Positions 11,760 through 24,900 of a DNA stretch of 64,000 nucleotides are shown piece by piece. Source of the DNA: Straminergon stramineum. Lineage: Eukaryota > Streptophyta > Bryopsida > Hypnales > Calliergonaceae. The position numbers and the translations under genes are program-made. The notes beneath the pieces are model-generated. The model was not told where the DNA came from, made no database searches, and worked only from the letters and a program-made list of their open reading frames with translations. The number at the start of each line of letters is the position of its first letter. Position 1 is the first letter of the stretch. The DNA is taken from the NCBI GenBank assembly GCA_963920665.1, contig OY987272.1, positions 10,731,001-10,795,000 of the forward strand. Direction: 5' to 3'.

Positions 11760-12480
11760 CTAATTGCAAAATCGTGATTTCTGGCCGTAGGACTGGTAAT
11801 AATACGGACTACTATAAATTTCGCACGTTAGCTAGCGCTTGCGAATCTCAATCGTTGATTTCAAGCACTTGCAAATCTAAACCATGGATTTAGTACTATA
11901 CAATACTATGGAGTACTATAGAAGCCACTGGGAGCAGAAAATAGCAAAAAAGGGATCTATAGACCTTTTCATTTTTAGTAATTCAAAAAGAATTGAAGAA
12001 ATTCCCAGAAAAAAAAGTCATTTTTTGTAAACAAGCTTGATCTCACATTGCACCAAAAAATTCTTCAAAGAAAATTTTCTTCTTCCCAAAAAATGTGCGT
12101 GAACAATGGTCACTTTGACCCCATATAGACACCTTATGCAAAGGTTTTTTTGCAAAAAAAACTCTTTGTCTATCATTGGAATGCAAGTACACCTCCAACT
12201 TCTCGAATTTGTGGCTTCCAATTCGCATTTTTGGGTACAACTTCGGACCAAAAAAATCCCAAAATGGCCAAGGTAGACACCCAATTGGGGGCACCTTAAA
12301 AATAGTAAAGTAATTTTTAAAAAAACCCAAAAATTATGGAATGTGAAACTTTTATGTGTACCTCCATTCCAAATTTCAAGACAAATGGACTTATGATGCA
12401 AAAGGTATGACCAAAAAACCACATGTCCAAGGCAAGGGGACAAAAAATAGGACAAGTGTTTCTTGCAATTACCCATACTT
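11760..12480 (-). repeat. Diverged copy of the GCAAGAAACACTTG-end repeat
   Basis: The right part (about 12240-12478) matches 40990-41220 in order: GGCCAAGGTAGACACCCAAT, CCATTCCAAATTTCA, GGACAAGTGTTTCTTGCAAT. It ends in the same terminal motif followed by ACCC. A matching left terminus was not found, so this is a truncated or rearranged copy. A 152-codon minus-strand frame (12018-12476) lies over it, but the related copy does not preserve it, so I do not call a gene. Just left, 11830-11890 holds a degenerate two-unit repeat around CGCTTGCGAATCT and CACTTGCAAATCT. Confidence 0.5.
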
Positions 12481-15440
12481 GCTTTACCTTATTACAATAT
12501 GAAGGGGATAAAAGGTCAAAGGAAAGACTTGTAGCTTTTCTTTAAGAAATAGGGATTGCACATATTCAACCAATCAATGGATAATTGTGTGGTTGATTGA
12601 TACACCCATAGAACTTACTCTATTATGAAATGGTTAATAATGTAACGAGAAGCCTCAAGCACTTAGGGTTTAACTTTATAAGGCATTTAGGTAAAATATG
12701 AAATTCCTTTTCTTTGTATATTCTTATTTACTTCTATCTATGAATGAATTTTCATAGTTTTATTACTTGTAGACAAAATCAAATGTCTTATATATGTCAT
12801 AGAATTCAAATTTTTTTTTGATGCTCTGAAACTATTGTGAATGTTTTGAAGTAAAATATCAAATAGAGAATTCATATCAAATAGAAAATATGCTCAAATT
12901 TCTGAAATTTCACATAGATGCATGTTGTAGTGAAGGATATTCTTGTAAAAGAAAATTCTATTTCATTCTATGATTAAAATTTTGATTAACCTTTGATTAT
13001 TGGTCCACATATGAAATTTGTAATAAAATATTCAATCCTAGATATTATTGAAATTTTCAAATTGAAGTAGAAACTAGATTCAATTAACTTCATTTCATTT
13101 TGCTAGGTGTTTATTCAAAGAATGTAACTTTTCATACATCAAATTCAAATCAAGCCTAAAGAGGTCAAAGTTGCCAAAATGCACTAGAAAAAATATATTT
13201 TGTGATTTCATTGATTTGTCCGAATATTGAAGGGGGGATGAGCATCATCTTGAAAATTATTTTTGATAGAAAAGAACTTTGTGAAAATTGGTATATGATG
13301 GTATTATTACAACTTGAACCAATTCAAAATATGATGATTTTTAATAAATTAGTAATAAATTGGTAAATCTCTCACACTATTAGAACAAATTAGTGTAGAT
13401 TGATTTTTCCTAATATATTTTACAAAATGAACTTGTATATAATTATAAATTTATACAAGGGGGGAATTTCATTACCCATTTTATGTGTACTAGTGCAATT
13501 GAAGAGTCTTTACAATGTGGTTGGTAAAAACATTCTTCCCCTATTGAAAGTTATAACTATATGTAAGTTCACTTCATATCACTTACTAATAGGACTAATC
13601 CATGTAGTAGGTTAAACATCTTTTCAAAGTTAAAAAATTGTTGATATCTAAACTAGGGAATTTTTAGAAGCATATGCTCCAAACACACTCAATGGAGTCT
13701 AAAAAAATGGATGAAAATTCATACTTCTTTATCCTTGTAATGATCATTTGAAATCATAAGCCATTATTCTCTACCTCTTGCAATCTTAAATGATTAACAA
13801 ATTTGAAAATGAAAACAAATCATTGAGCCAAACCAAAGTTGAAAATGAAAAGAATATTATCAAGTAATATTGAATCAACATTTATTGACCTCAAAAATAA
13901 AACCTATCACATTAGTAAAAATGATTCTATTTTTGGAGCAATAGATGCATTCTTCGTTTTTATACTACCATAATCTTGAAAGTCATCCATCAACCACTTT
14001 TTGGTTTAAGCATCCTTACAAGGGTAAAGGTAAGAACACTTAAATGTACAATTAGGTTCAATAATCTTGTACAACCATGTTTGATTGTGCCATTCAATTT
14101 TTTGGATATAATATAAAATACAATTGACACTTTTTGTCTTGTATAATTCACATTCAATTCTTACACAATCCCAATTAGGCCGATACCAAATTTCAATTTC
14201 AAAAAAGCAAAACCCCATTTTCAATGAATTGTTTCATTTCATATTCATCATTTTGCATGCTAATTGATTGAAAAACATTGGTGATGAATGTCTTAATTTG
14301 GTTGCATAGATATGTAGGAAACAATGGTGCTAGTATGTGAGTCCAAGAATGCGAGCTTGTGAACATTGAGCCTACATAATAGGTACCTATAATATAGATA
14401 CCACATACTATAGAAGGTGTATGTATCATAAACACATATAATACGGGTATTTGTAACATATATACCCTATAATTATAGACAATTTCCATAGTATATACAC
14501 CTATAACATAGATGTATAGTATTCTAGGCTCATGGGCTCACACTCCTATGCTCATATAATAGCAACCCTCTCTAGGAACTTCGGATATATACATCTTTTC
14601 TTCAACAAGAATCTCAAAAAAAAACTTCGAAATTTCCTCTATAGAGATTTCAGTGTTAGGGTAATAATGCCCAAATTTTGTAAAGTAGATATCTTTGTAT
14701 TTTAACTAAATTTTAGCAAAGTAACTATACCATCATGCTCAAATGTAAAAAATTAGTTACAATGTTAGGGTCAAATAGCAAAACCCAATTACAATAAAAA
14801 AAATATATGTTTTATAAAATTTAGGCAATGTCACCCTAACATTGAAATCCTTGTAGAGGGAATTCTGAAACTTTTTTGGAGACGCTCGTTGAAGGATAGA
14901 TGTGTGTATGGATGTTTCCTACATACCCATACAATCAAATGAAAAAAAAGTTTGTAACAAATGATTTTCAACCAATTATCATGTAAAATCATGAACATGA
15001 AATGAAGCAATTCACCAAATGAATTTTGCTTTTTTAAAATTGAAATTTGGCATGCTTGATTGGGATTGTGAAAAAATAAAATCTGTAATTTAACTTGGGT
15101 TGTTTACTTTGTTTGTTACATTGATATATTTGGAATTGTGTGTCACCTCGTCACTTTATTCAGACTCTTAGAAAGTTCTTTGTGAGGAGGGGTGCATGGG
15201 CTTTGTTTTGTGGTATTCTGACTCACGTTGTGAATGTTATAGAATTTTAAAGTTTTGTAAGTGAAAAAATAGAAAATTATTGTTACTTTCATTATAACTG
15301 TGGCAACAAAATAGGACACACGAGTGTTACTTATGCAAAACAAAAAAATGCCAATTCTACTCTATATTATGCAAAATTCTTTGAATGGCATAGTAGGCAA
15401 TTGGTAAGAGTATTGTACACTTTGTTTGTTTTTGGTGATT
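12481..15440. other. AT-rich intergenic DNA
   Basis: No gene could be supported. Frames at 14006-14489 on the minus strand are AT-driven. The stretch 14380-14520 has several near-repeats of 'cctataatatagata', a loose tandem pattern. Confidence 0.4.
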
Positions 15441-16320
15441 TGTTGTCAATTTGCACCAAAATAATTTGCCCTGCACCAAGCCTTTAGAACATAAATAGTA
15501 AAATCTTAGATGGAATTGCCAAAAAACTTCAAATTAATAAAAAAATCTTGGATGAAATTGTCAAATTGTGGATGAAAACAAAAATATGAATATGTGCATC
15601 GGGAAACTAACCCCCCCCCCATTGCATGAGTATTGTTGCAATGGTTGAATAGTCCAATATTGAAATGGTATTGTCGCAATACTATTTGTAGTATTGCAAT
15701 AAGGTAGAAGCACCTAAATCTGACACTTGTTTTGGATCTCTTGATATGGAGGGTGCGTACAGAAAAAAAATTATGTGAGTGTGTTAGGAAATGGTTTAGG
15801 AAACCAACAAAATTGGTTTCGTATTTTTTCGAGCTTGTATGAATATTATACGAATTTTTGAAAAGTACTTCATAGATGCACCTATTGTGAACATTAGACT
15901 AACACCAAAGTGAATACGGAAACACCCAAAAGCAACACTCCCTAAACTTGGATCAAGTGCGGTGATTGGTTGCTTCTTGGAAGAATGACAACTTCTCAGA
16001 ACCCCACATGTCCACTTTAGAACCCCACTTGTCTACTTTGGGTCCACAAGCGCTTGGATTTAGGGTTTTTTTAGGTGTCCGTGAACAACTAATGTTAGAT
16101 TTGGGTGCTTCTACCTTAGTACAATTTCAATATTGGATTGTTCAACCATTGCAACAGTGCTGCAATAGTACTGATGTAATGGGGGGCTTTTTCTCGATTT
16201 GATATGTGCTAATGTCATATTTTCTATCCAACATGTGGATGAAATGTTGAAATTTGGAGCACCACTGTAACATCTAATAGCGCCACTTTGGTACTTCACA
16301 AAAATGAAAAACAACAACCC
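15441..16320 (+). repeat. Dispersed repeat family D, copy 1 (split by an insertion)
   Basis: The left part (about 15441-15597) ends with GATGAAATTGTCAAATTGTG, then GATGAAAACA. The right part (about 16201-16320) has GATATGTGCTAATGT, GTGGATGAAATGTTGAAATT and CACTTTGGTACTTCAC. The same motifs are continuous at 53830-54065 and 62050-62300, so this copy was interrupted by the 603-base element at 15598-16200. Confidence 0.7.
15598..16200. mobile_element. Mutator-like non-autonomous element with about 110-base TIRs
   Basis: The left end reads ATCGGGAAAC, a C run, then ATTGCATGAGTATTG, GCAATGGTTGAATAGTCC and AAGGTAGAAGCACC. The reverse complement of the right end gives AATCGAGAAA, C run, ATTACATCAGTACTATTG, GCAATGGTTGAACAATCC and AAGGTAGAAGCACC in the same order. 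Flanks are AATATGTGC (15589-15597) and GATATGTGC (16201-16209), an 8-of-9 match. Long TIRs with a 9-base duplication point to a Mutator-like element. Two intact copies of the host repeat show the empty-site structure. No transposase frame is present. Confidence 0.7.
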
Positions 16321-17342
16321 TGTATTGTACCCTGCTGTACAGTACAGTAAGTTACAGGTTCCAAGAAGGTCGAGTCCCAAGTGTAATGAGTAAAGGAACT
16401 GACAGTAGTCAGTTGTAGTGATAATGAAATCCTGCAGATGATTCCAGACCACTCAGAAACAAAAGACAATTTCAAAGATCCACACAGCCGCAAGCACATC
16501 CACAACGCAGCAATGAATGCCAACATAGTTCTGATTTCTCGAATAACATCCGTGATCCGTCATTGCTCGTGCATAGTCATCATCAATTCTACTCTACTGG
16601 ACAGTACTCTACAGTGGAGGACAATTGGGCCAGTTGAAAAAGAGGAACAGAATGTGAAGATGCTCTCAACGGTTATCCTGCCTTAGCAAATCAACAGTCA
16701 CCTCAGGAAGGCATGTAATCCAGAAAACGTCAGTACAGACATTTGATTGAAACCGTGAACCCTGTTACACCAGTGGTGTCAATTGAGTGTAATCTCCCCC
16801 AAATGACATTTATTTGAGTATCTACTACGAGCTGTTTCCTTTCCTAATCAACTCCGCATGGCTCCTCTCCCCTTCCCAATCAGCAAGGCACATCATCAGC
16901 TGCTGCTGCCTCTACATTACACAGATCTGCGTTTACAATAAATGAAATCCGAAATTCGAAGGTAAATGTGACCAATTAAAAGGCCAAGCGGTCCTACCCC
17001 ACCACGTTACCCTGTTTGCTGTTGCGCTCACATCTGCACACTTCTAATCATCTGCGAACAGGAAAATCAAGCATTTCCTGCCCCTGAGGCATTTCTGCAA
17101 CAGAGTGCAAATACCAATATAGTTTGGAAGTACGTAGGGAATCAAGCCAGACGACTGTCTGCTAATCAAATGACCAATTTCCTCACCTTCAGGAAATGCT
17201 TCACATCGCTGAAGGGGCTTTACAGATGAGATCTATTCTCTTCATGTCGAACGAAAAAAATCCTCTTGAGCCTCATGTTTCAGCAAAATCTGGAGTCTTT
17301 TACCAGCTAATTAAGGCAGAGCCCTCCAGCTGTGACCGAGAT
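16321..17342. other. FAD6 downstream flank / 3' UTR
   Basis: Mixed-composition DNA lies downstream of the FAD6 stop at 17343. It contains no conserved frame. Part is probably the FAD6 3' UTR; the polyadenylation site cannot be fixed. Confidence 0.4.
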
Positions 17343-20063
17343 TTAGTTGCTACCGGGCTCTACAGATGGATCACGTGAAGCTTTGTCGAACTTCACCCAC
17401 CTCTTCTTCTTATCGTCAAATAGATTGCATTGTGTCACGATGGTGGTCATCAGAGGTATCCCAAACTCGGCTTTGTTCAGATGCTTGTCCCAGTTTTGCT
17501 GTAGGGAAGCGTACGCTTTGCGAAGGTTGTAGCTGGGGATCCTCGAGGAAACGTGATGAGGAATGTGCACACTGATGTCATGGCAGAGATAGTCGATCCT
17601 GAAGGGACAAGAAATAGTAATGCTATGAGTGTTAACGAATCAACTTGCAAAACCAGCAGCAGGCTAAGTGGCACTGATGTCAAACAACAAATCGATAAGT
17701 TGGCAAGCTTCACCACCAATACGATCTTTAGCCCCCATGCTTTAACCCCAAGCTAAAAAGGAAAAGTCCATTATGGAAAGCTAATAGTCGAATGTACCAA
17801 CTTCCTGAATGTATTTCTATCGTTCAAAAATATTGCAGGTTCCAATTTCTTCTTTCTATTGGCACGTTTTGTTACCTTCCTTTATAGCTACTAAATGATT
17901 TACTTCAACTCCTGTAGATATGGAAGCAGCCACTCTAGGTCACTTGAGCAATTAGGGCTTAAGTTCATACTACATCCATAAAATTTCAATAGCGTGGACG
18001 GTTCTTCTGATTATACGAACTAAGCATTGATTAGGCCAGAGGTTTACCATGCAGGGTAGTCGCAATGAACAGTCCCAGCCAACTGGGCATCCACCACATT
18101 CCATTCCCGAGCTTGCTTGAAAGGGATGTGAGGTGCGGTGTGGTGAACCAGAGTGAAAGTGCTCATCCAGAAATGGAAGCCCAACCAGGGTACCACCCAC
18201 CACTTAAGGAAGCCAATGGGACCAGTCAAAACGAGCAAAGGCAGCAGTGCAAAGACACCAAATGCCGCAACGGCAGCCAAGCTCACCTGCACACCGAATT
18301 GGGTTTGAGATACAAAAGATTGCATGAGCGAGACTGAAGTCAACAAGACGTGAAGATAAATTGAGCGAAAACAAGCACACCTTCACTTTCGGCACATCCT
18401 GAGGTCTGTACTTCGTGAGGTCAAAATGCCAGAACAACCAATGTCCCACAGAAGCCATCCACCAGAGGGGTCCCATCGCAGCTTCCATAGCAAATTTGGG
18501 GAAGCCCTTGGCTCTGTCATACATGTACGGTCTAAATGGTTGCCAAGCTGTGTCGATTACCAACCTGAAAGGACAGTGACCGTAAGTTCAGAACCATATC
18601 TCAAATGAATTACATCCCTTCACCTCCACAAAATCAAACAACCAGGAGAAGAAGTACGTGAGTGAGCAATCCAAGCGAAGTACACTCTTTACTGCGAACC
18701 AATTGAATCCGTGATACTCCATGTGTTAGTAAACTATTCATAACGTTATCCAAAAACCCTATGATCGAACCAGGGTTGAGAATTCCATGACGTACTTGTT
18801 GGTATGAGCATGATGAGTGTTGTGCTTGATTCTCCACGGCTCAAAAGGATACATCAGAGGCATGAACATTACGGTACCAACGATATCATTAATGAGTTGA
18901 TTCTTGGAGAACGAATTGTGTCCACAATCATGACCCACGACGAAAAGGCCCGTCATGGCAGTCCCCAAAAATGCGTAAACTAACGGATAGAGATACCAAG
19001 GTGACACTGCCAGGGCAGCGTAACCAAGAGCTACTGATCCCAACGTGATCGCAACAGTCTTCCACGCCTTCAGATCATTGATTTCAAAAACCTTGGAGCA
19101 CACAAAAAAGGCATAGAACGCGATCAGGCAAACCCAAATGTGAATAAGATGGAAGCTATACTCTCAGAACCCACAGACTCGGAGAGATTCAGAAGGTAGG
19201 CTTCCAAGGTAAATGCATACTTCAAGAGTTGGACAATCCTCTAAAATGCTCTCAGATCAACAGTTCGGCAACAATAGAGACATCAGCGAACAAGTTCTAG
19301 CAAAAAATTCAGCCGATTAGCAGTCCTTAAATCCCAGAATATTGTAGAAGAACCTTATTCATGTTGAATGTATTTACCTCCTTTGGCAGACTCTTGACGA
19401 CCTCGCTCAGAAGAAGGCCCTCAGGGACCTGCACGTCAAGAGAGTTCAAACATATGTATTTCAGCACGGAAACAAAGAAAATAGGCACATATCAACATAC
19501 TACAATCACTAGGATTTAGAATCCTTACCGGCTCACCGATTTGAGAAAACCCTGGCACTGACGTGAACTGTCTGGAAATGGGCGTCGCTGTGGCAACTAT
19601 ATTCAAATTACGTCTTTGTTGCGACTTAGTCACCACCTGGAATCAAGCAAGTTGACTGTTATACCCCAATTCTTTGGTACCGTTGATAAACTAATCAAGT
19701 GATGAATCCATTGAAAGAAACTTGGAACATCGGCGTCCGTCTCTTACCCTTCTTGATAGAGAAAGCCCTTTCAGGCATGATAGGGACCTGGGAGCATAGG
19801 GCATTCCCAGCCTCCTCTGGGAAAGCTTGCCACTCACATGCTTCTGCAAAAGATTGAGCGCAAAGTATTCAACCCCCACTTCAAGATTGAAAAGAACCCC
19901 TCCAAGAAAATCATTTAAACTCTCACATTGACGCAATTAATCAGAAATAATCTCCATAGAGAACATGAAGCTAGAAACATACGCTAAACAAGGAAAGGGG
20001 GCGGACCAGAGCAGTCGCCTGGGGGAGCACCAGCGCCCCCTTGTTGGAGTTAATCGCCATCAT
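17343..20063 (-). CDS. FAD6: Chloroplast omega-6 fatty acid desaturase (8 exons, 436 aa)
   Basis: Exons in transcript order: 20063-19983, 19843-19748, 19636-19529, 19428-19378, 19091-18796, 18564-18381, 18286-18048, 17598-17343. Phases agree throughout and the total is 1311 bases with TAA. FAD6 inserts the omega-6 double bond into 16:1 and 18:1 acyl chains of plastid membrane lipids, using ferredoxin. All three di-iron histidine boxes are present: HDCGH (166-170), HNTHH (202-206) and HIPHH (363-367). Hydrophobic spans fall near 125-165, 280-310 and 318-335. About 75-100 N-terminal residues, rich in Ser, Arg and Leu, look like a chloroplast transit peptide. Length is close to the 448 aa of the Arabidopsis enzyme as I recall it. 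VFEINDLKAWKTV and WMSTFTLVHHTAPHIPFK are family hallmarks. The loop after box 2 (TAWQPFRPYMYDRAKGF) differs from remembered angiosperm sequence. Either of two adjacent ATGs (20063 or 20060) could start. Confidence 0.94.
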
Positions 20064-21640
20064 GGCTGACCTCCCTCACGCAGCTGCAAAAGAGAATATC
20101 AGTAAACTGCCTGCCTCAATTTAAATGCCAAATTCCAAATGGTCTGCATTCAAATCTCGAGACTATACTGGAGTTGGCGTTAATGTATTTGCAGAGTGAC
20201 ACGAACTCAACAGTACAAGACAGCCGGCCCTAACACAATAACGACCTTTCCAATCATCCTACACTCCAAAACTAAGTTTCCATTGCACCGTCGCAATGCT
20301 CATTACCACAAAGAAATATGCCACGGAAGGCTACTGTCGGAACTCACATCGAAACCAGACGAGATCTCGAGACAACTACAACCGTGCTCTTATCACACAA
20401 CACTCAACCCCCCCCCCCCTCAAACTTCAGAAAGTTACCACTCAATGCCTTGCACCTTACAAAGCATAAACCATTGGCAAACCACGAATTCTACCCGAAG
20501 TAAGGCACCACAACCGCAATGCAGAAACAAAGCAACTTCGATACCACATAACCGATCGTTAAGTCATTTCTGATCCAAACTCCAATCAATGAGCGCGTCC
20601 TCTGACCTTCAAAGAAGACTCGCAACTGTCGACCAAATGCAAAACCCAACACCGACCAAAACCCACACCAGAAACGCCACCCACTCTCAAGTGGGACAGT
20701 TCCAACACACCCCAACACCGCCGATTCAACACCCACTCGATCCGACTAGCTACTCACCACAGGCGACACTCAAGCAAGGAATGCTCTATTGCACGATCGC
20801 TTGCAGATCCTCTGCCAGAAAACGCTGCAAATCGAGGGAGTTCTGGATCCTGGGCGGCTCAGTCATGGCAGATGAAGGTAATAATAATCATAGATCAGCA
20901 AAGCAGAAGACCGAGCACGGCATCAGACAGCTGCTTCTGCTGCTGCTACAGTGCATCTTCGGCGTTCATAGGCAGCTTTTTTTGCTTTTCCATAGCCGAA
21001 TTCGTGAAATTGTCTCTGCAAAGATACTAAACTTGGACTCAAATTGCTAAATTTTTTCATCCATTTCGGGTCCCACTCGATCGATTCTCACGCCTTGTCA
21101 TCCCATGTTTGGCTACAAGAAAAAAGTTTCCTTGTATTGCCGTTTTGTTAACTTACATTACCGCCAGATTTCATCTGCTGGTAACCGTCTTTTTCGTTTG
21201 TTTTGATGGCTTTCCATCCGATTGGCATCCGATTTTGACTTTGAAGTGGGAGTACTGTACGATACGGTAGCGCGCATGAATTCCATCGCCTGCCTGAGGC
21301 CTGAGGTGGGAATAGCCGGGAGTCGGTTCATCGGTTTTGTCGCGTTGGGCTTGGGGCCGTTCTTTCTGAAGCCCAGTGGCCATAAGCTTACAACAGCATC
21401 GTCAGCTCCGTCCGTCAACAGTGGCCGCCGGGTACATCCGTTTTGGACCAGGCAGTTTTGCCTAGGAAAGTACGACGGATTTGGTCCACAGATGGGAGGG
21501 GCCTATGACCGTGGTGGTGATGGTGCCTATGACCGAGCCTCGGACACGTTGGGGTACCGACGCGAGGGGGGAGAGGGGGGGGAGAGCTGATTAGGGCCGG
21601 CGTGTGCTAACACCTTGGCTTGCGGGCCTCTCTAATGTCA
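20064..21640 (-). promoter_or_regulatory. FAD6 5' UTR / upstream region
   Basis: The DNA upstream of the FAD6 start is clearly GC-richer than the surrounding intergenic sequence and has no conserved frame on either strand, despite several 60-150 codon chance frames. A 9-base direct repeat (CCTATGACC) lies near 21502-21532. Likely contains the promoter and 5' UTR; specific elements were not assigned. Confidence 0.4.
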
Positions 21641-21718
21641 CATCCTCTGTGCAGTGCACCTTGGAAGGCTGGAATCATTCATATTACATTCTATAATGTA
21701 ACATCCTCTGTTTTCTAA

Positions 21719-21954
21719 TTAACCCTTTTAAGGCCTGAATTCTTTCCTGGATTTTTGCACATTTTTGCTTGTTTCTTTTGTACAAATATTTTGGCTTTCC
21801 AATTTCATCTAAGCCTAAGTGGGTGTAAAGAAGGGTCATCTTGTAAAGAACCAAGAATGGCTTGGGATGAATGAGAAGATGTTTGGATGAAACATTAGGT
21901 TGAAGTGTTCTCTTCACCATTGAGAATATGGACGTCTAAGTGCTTAGGAGTTAA
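21719..21954. mobile_element. TTAA-bounded MITE, copy 1 (236 bases)
   Basis: The element begins TTAA then CCCTTTTAAGGCCTGAATTC and ends CTAAGTGCTTAGGAG then TTAA. Internal motifs (TGGATTTTTGCACATTTTT, AATTTCATCTAAG, GATGAATGAGAAG) recur in order in the 238-base element at 27036-27273. No direct duplication is visible outside TTAA, so TTAA itself is the likely target duplication. It encodes nothing. Confidence 0.65.
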
Positions 21955-24900
21955 TCCTTAGTTGAAAACCTATTAAGACATGTGCATCTATAATAATCAC
22001 GATATAAAATGTGACACTTACATTTGGACCCAAAAGTGACACTAAAACTTGGATATTGATTATAAAAGATGAATACAGTCAAATCCTGAAAGCCAATGAG
22101 AGCCTTCTATCAATTCTTGATACAATTTGAAAATTCAATTTTTTTCAAGAAATGTTCAAATATTGCATGCATTGGAATCTCATTGCCAATAAAATCCAAT
22201 AAAAATAATTTATACTTAATAATAATAAATATTATCAATTGCTATTGGTAATGATTGTGGATGCATTTACCTAATATATTTTTTGTTGTTACACTTTGTT
22301 GTGTCTTAAGAAATTGTAACCTCTATTCTTTCACTAAAATTCTAGGAATTTTAAAACAAATTATGTACTCTCGTAGTTACATTATGTTATTTTGCATGCA
22401 ATTGTTAACAAAGAATTTGATTAGTAAGAAAATTGTTATAGATGGCACATTCTTGAAAACACAATTAGTTCATTCTTGTCATTTTTTTCATTTACAATCA
22501 CATACATTTTGGGTGCTTAAGTGCAATGTGCACCCGTTAATGATTTGCTCTATGACTATGTAGTCAAACATCATTTCTAATCTCAATTTGACCTTTCAAA
22601 TTATGTATTAGGTTTCATTTTACATATTCTATTCCAAAATGCCCAATCGACCATTTTATAGTTGTTTTCTAACTTTAGATGATGTTTTGAGGTGAACAAA
22701 GATTGATTAATCATCTAGGGCTCCACTTCTCTCCTCACTATCAAGGGTTCAATCTTTTAATATTGAAAATATAAAAATATGATTCAAAAGGATGAAGTTT
22801 TTATAGTTAGATTTTCATACACATAATGGTTGTCCTTACTAGCCTTATGGAACAAAGTGAACCTCCTATCATCAAGGCACTTTCACACATGTATCCTCAT
22901 CCAGAAGACATTGCATGTCTTTGACGCAATATGGAACATGTTGTCCACATCATACACTATTGTAAAAAGTCCATTTGAGGATCCCTCAAGGTGCCATTGG
23001 TGTACTAGCACTTCTTACCACTTTGGCAATGAACCCTCAATTCAAGCCTTGACCTCTACAGGCATCTGCCTCACGTGTGGCATCAATGAGTCATAGATGG
23101 TGCATGCCCAATCATTGTTGAAGAACAAAGTTGAAAAAAGCCAGGAAAATTGTGGATCTTGAGCTAGGTACTACAAAATGGTTATTGAAGAAAATGCCAG
23201 GTAGTCACATCCTTTCAAAATCCCCCAATCCAATCCAAAAAAACTCCAAAAAAACTTAATTACAAAGAAAGAGAAGTCTCTTTTTAATTTAATATATTTT
23301 ATTCGTAAATTTATTTAAAACATAAACATTTAAAAAAATATATTCAAATATTGAACCTCAAAAAATTCTTCATCAACTTTTTTATTATATAAATTATAAA
23401 TGTAAACATTGGAAAATGAATAAGCATACAAAAAACAACTCAAAAGGTTGTATAGTGTATGAAAGGCCCCTCAAATTATTTGATACAATAGTTATGGCTT
23501 CCCTTAATACTATTTTTTTAGTCATGGCTATTATTCCATGTGTTTGGCTATAGATTCAATTGTGGCTTCACTTTCATTTCATGATTTTGGTCATGTCTAT
23601 TCACACTTAGTGCACTTGAAATTCATCACTTGAATTTTTTTCAAAACAAAAATTTCTACTTTCAAAAGTCTTTTATAAGGATAATAGCACAGTGTTTAAT
23701 ATTATTTAGTGTTGGAATTTTACTATTTGCAAAAAGTATTGATGTTGTCATCATTAAATCTTGTACCTTCTTCTCACAAAACCTTTCAAACTACAACTTT
23801 GACCAATCACAAAAAATTCAAATTCTAAAAAGAAAAATTATATTTTTGATACAAATTTTTGAAGTTAATACCTAAAGGACTAAGAAGACATAATGTATTC
23901 CCTTCAAATTTCCAGTGGCAAATTCTCCATAGGATGAAACAAATCTCAATATTTTGTAAAGTAGGATCTTCTCTAGTAACAAGTTGACATCCTTGTTGCT
24001 TTTTCTGATGATAAAAATTTCAATACGAGAAGTATTTTAAATTCTTATTAGGAAATGTAATTTAATAGAAAAAAAATTATTCAAATTTTATTCCCAATGA
24101 AAGGAATAGTAGGGATGGAAAAAATATTTTCTTGGATTTTCTAGTATTTACTTTGCACAAACAAACTAGGTTTGGATAAAAAAAATCCAATTTGTTTTTT
24201 TAGCAATTTTAAAAATACAAGGTTCAATCTGGTGTGATTAAGAACACAAAATAATTAGAAATGATTTCAACATTTTAAAAGACATTCCAAACAATATGCT
24301 AATAATGTCGATTGTTAAATTAAAAAAAATTGATGCACATAATTTTTTTTTTAATTTTGTAGAATCCAATTTGGTCAGTTTTGGCTTCCAATTGCTGTTT
24401 GAAAATGTGTACAATTTGAGAGTGTTTTTTTTATCTCTTCTTTCTTAAATTAAAAAATGGTAGTTGTGCTTTAGATTCCATAACATTTTGTGTGTGTGCA
24501 TGTGTAAAAAAGAATTATTCATCTTCTTGTAGTTTTTCTTTCCCAAAAGTTGTGTTTTTTGCCTATAAAGTTGATTATCCAAAATTGTTATAATCTCAAA
24601 ATTCAATGGTCAATATTTTTCCCAAGTAATTCCATGCATACTTGACAAAATAGTCTTTACTTTTGTATAGTCAAATTAAAAAATTTCAAGCATGTGCTAA
24701 AAAAATATCAAATTAGAACAATTCATTGAAAACTTCCATTGTCAAAAAGTTGTTTGTCCTTGAGGAATTAAAGATTTAAAATTGATTTGAATGGGCGCTA
24801 TAGATAAAAAAAAATTGTCTATAAAAACATCTTTCATTTTTGATGCTAAACATTCATATTTCCTTTGATGAAAATTTCAAAAAATCATTGAACTTGTATT

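Noticed and set aside
12018..12476. 152-codon minus-strand frame starting MGNCKKHL
   Set aside because: It lies in a repeat; the related copy near 41 kb does not keep the frame. The shared GNCKKHL start comes from translating the repeat terminus, which also occurs at 39.05 kb.
14380..14520. Possible CRISPR-like or satellite array
   Set aside because: Spacing and units are irregular; it is a loose AT-rich repetition only.
20196..21590. Several 60-153 codon frames upstream of FAD6
   Set aside because: All are low-complexity, overlap on both strands and show no recognisable domain; GC-rich promoter DNA readily yields such frames.
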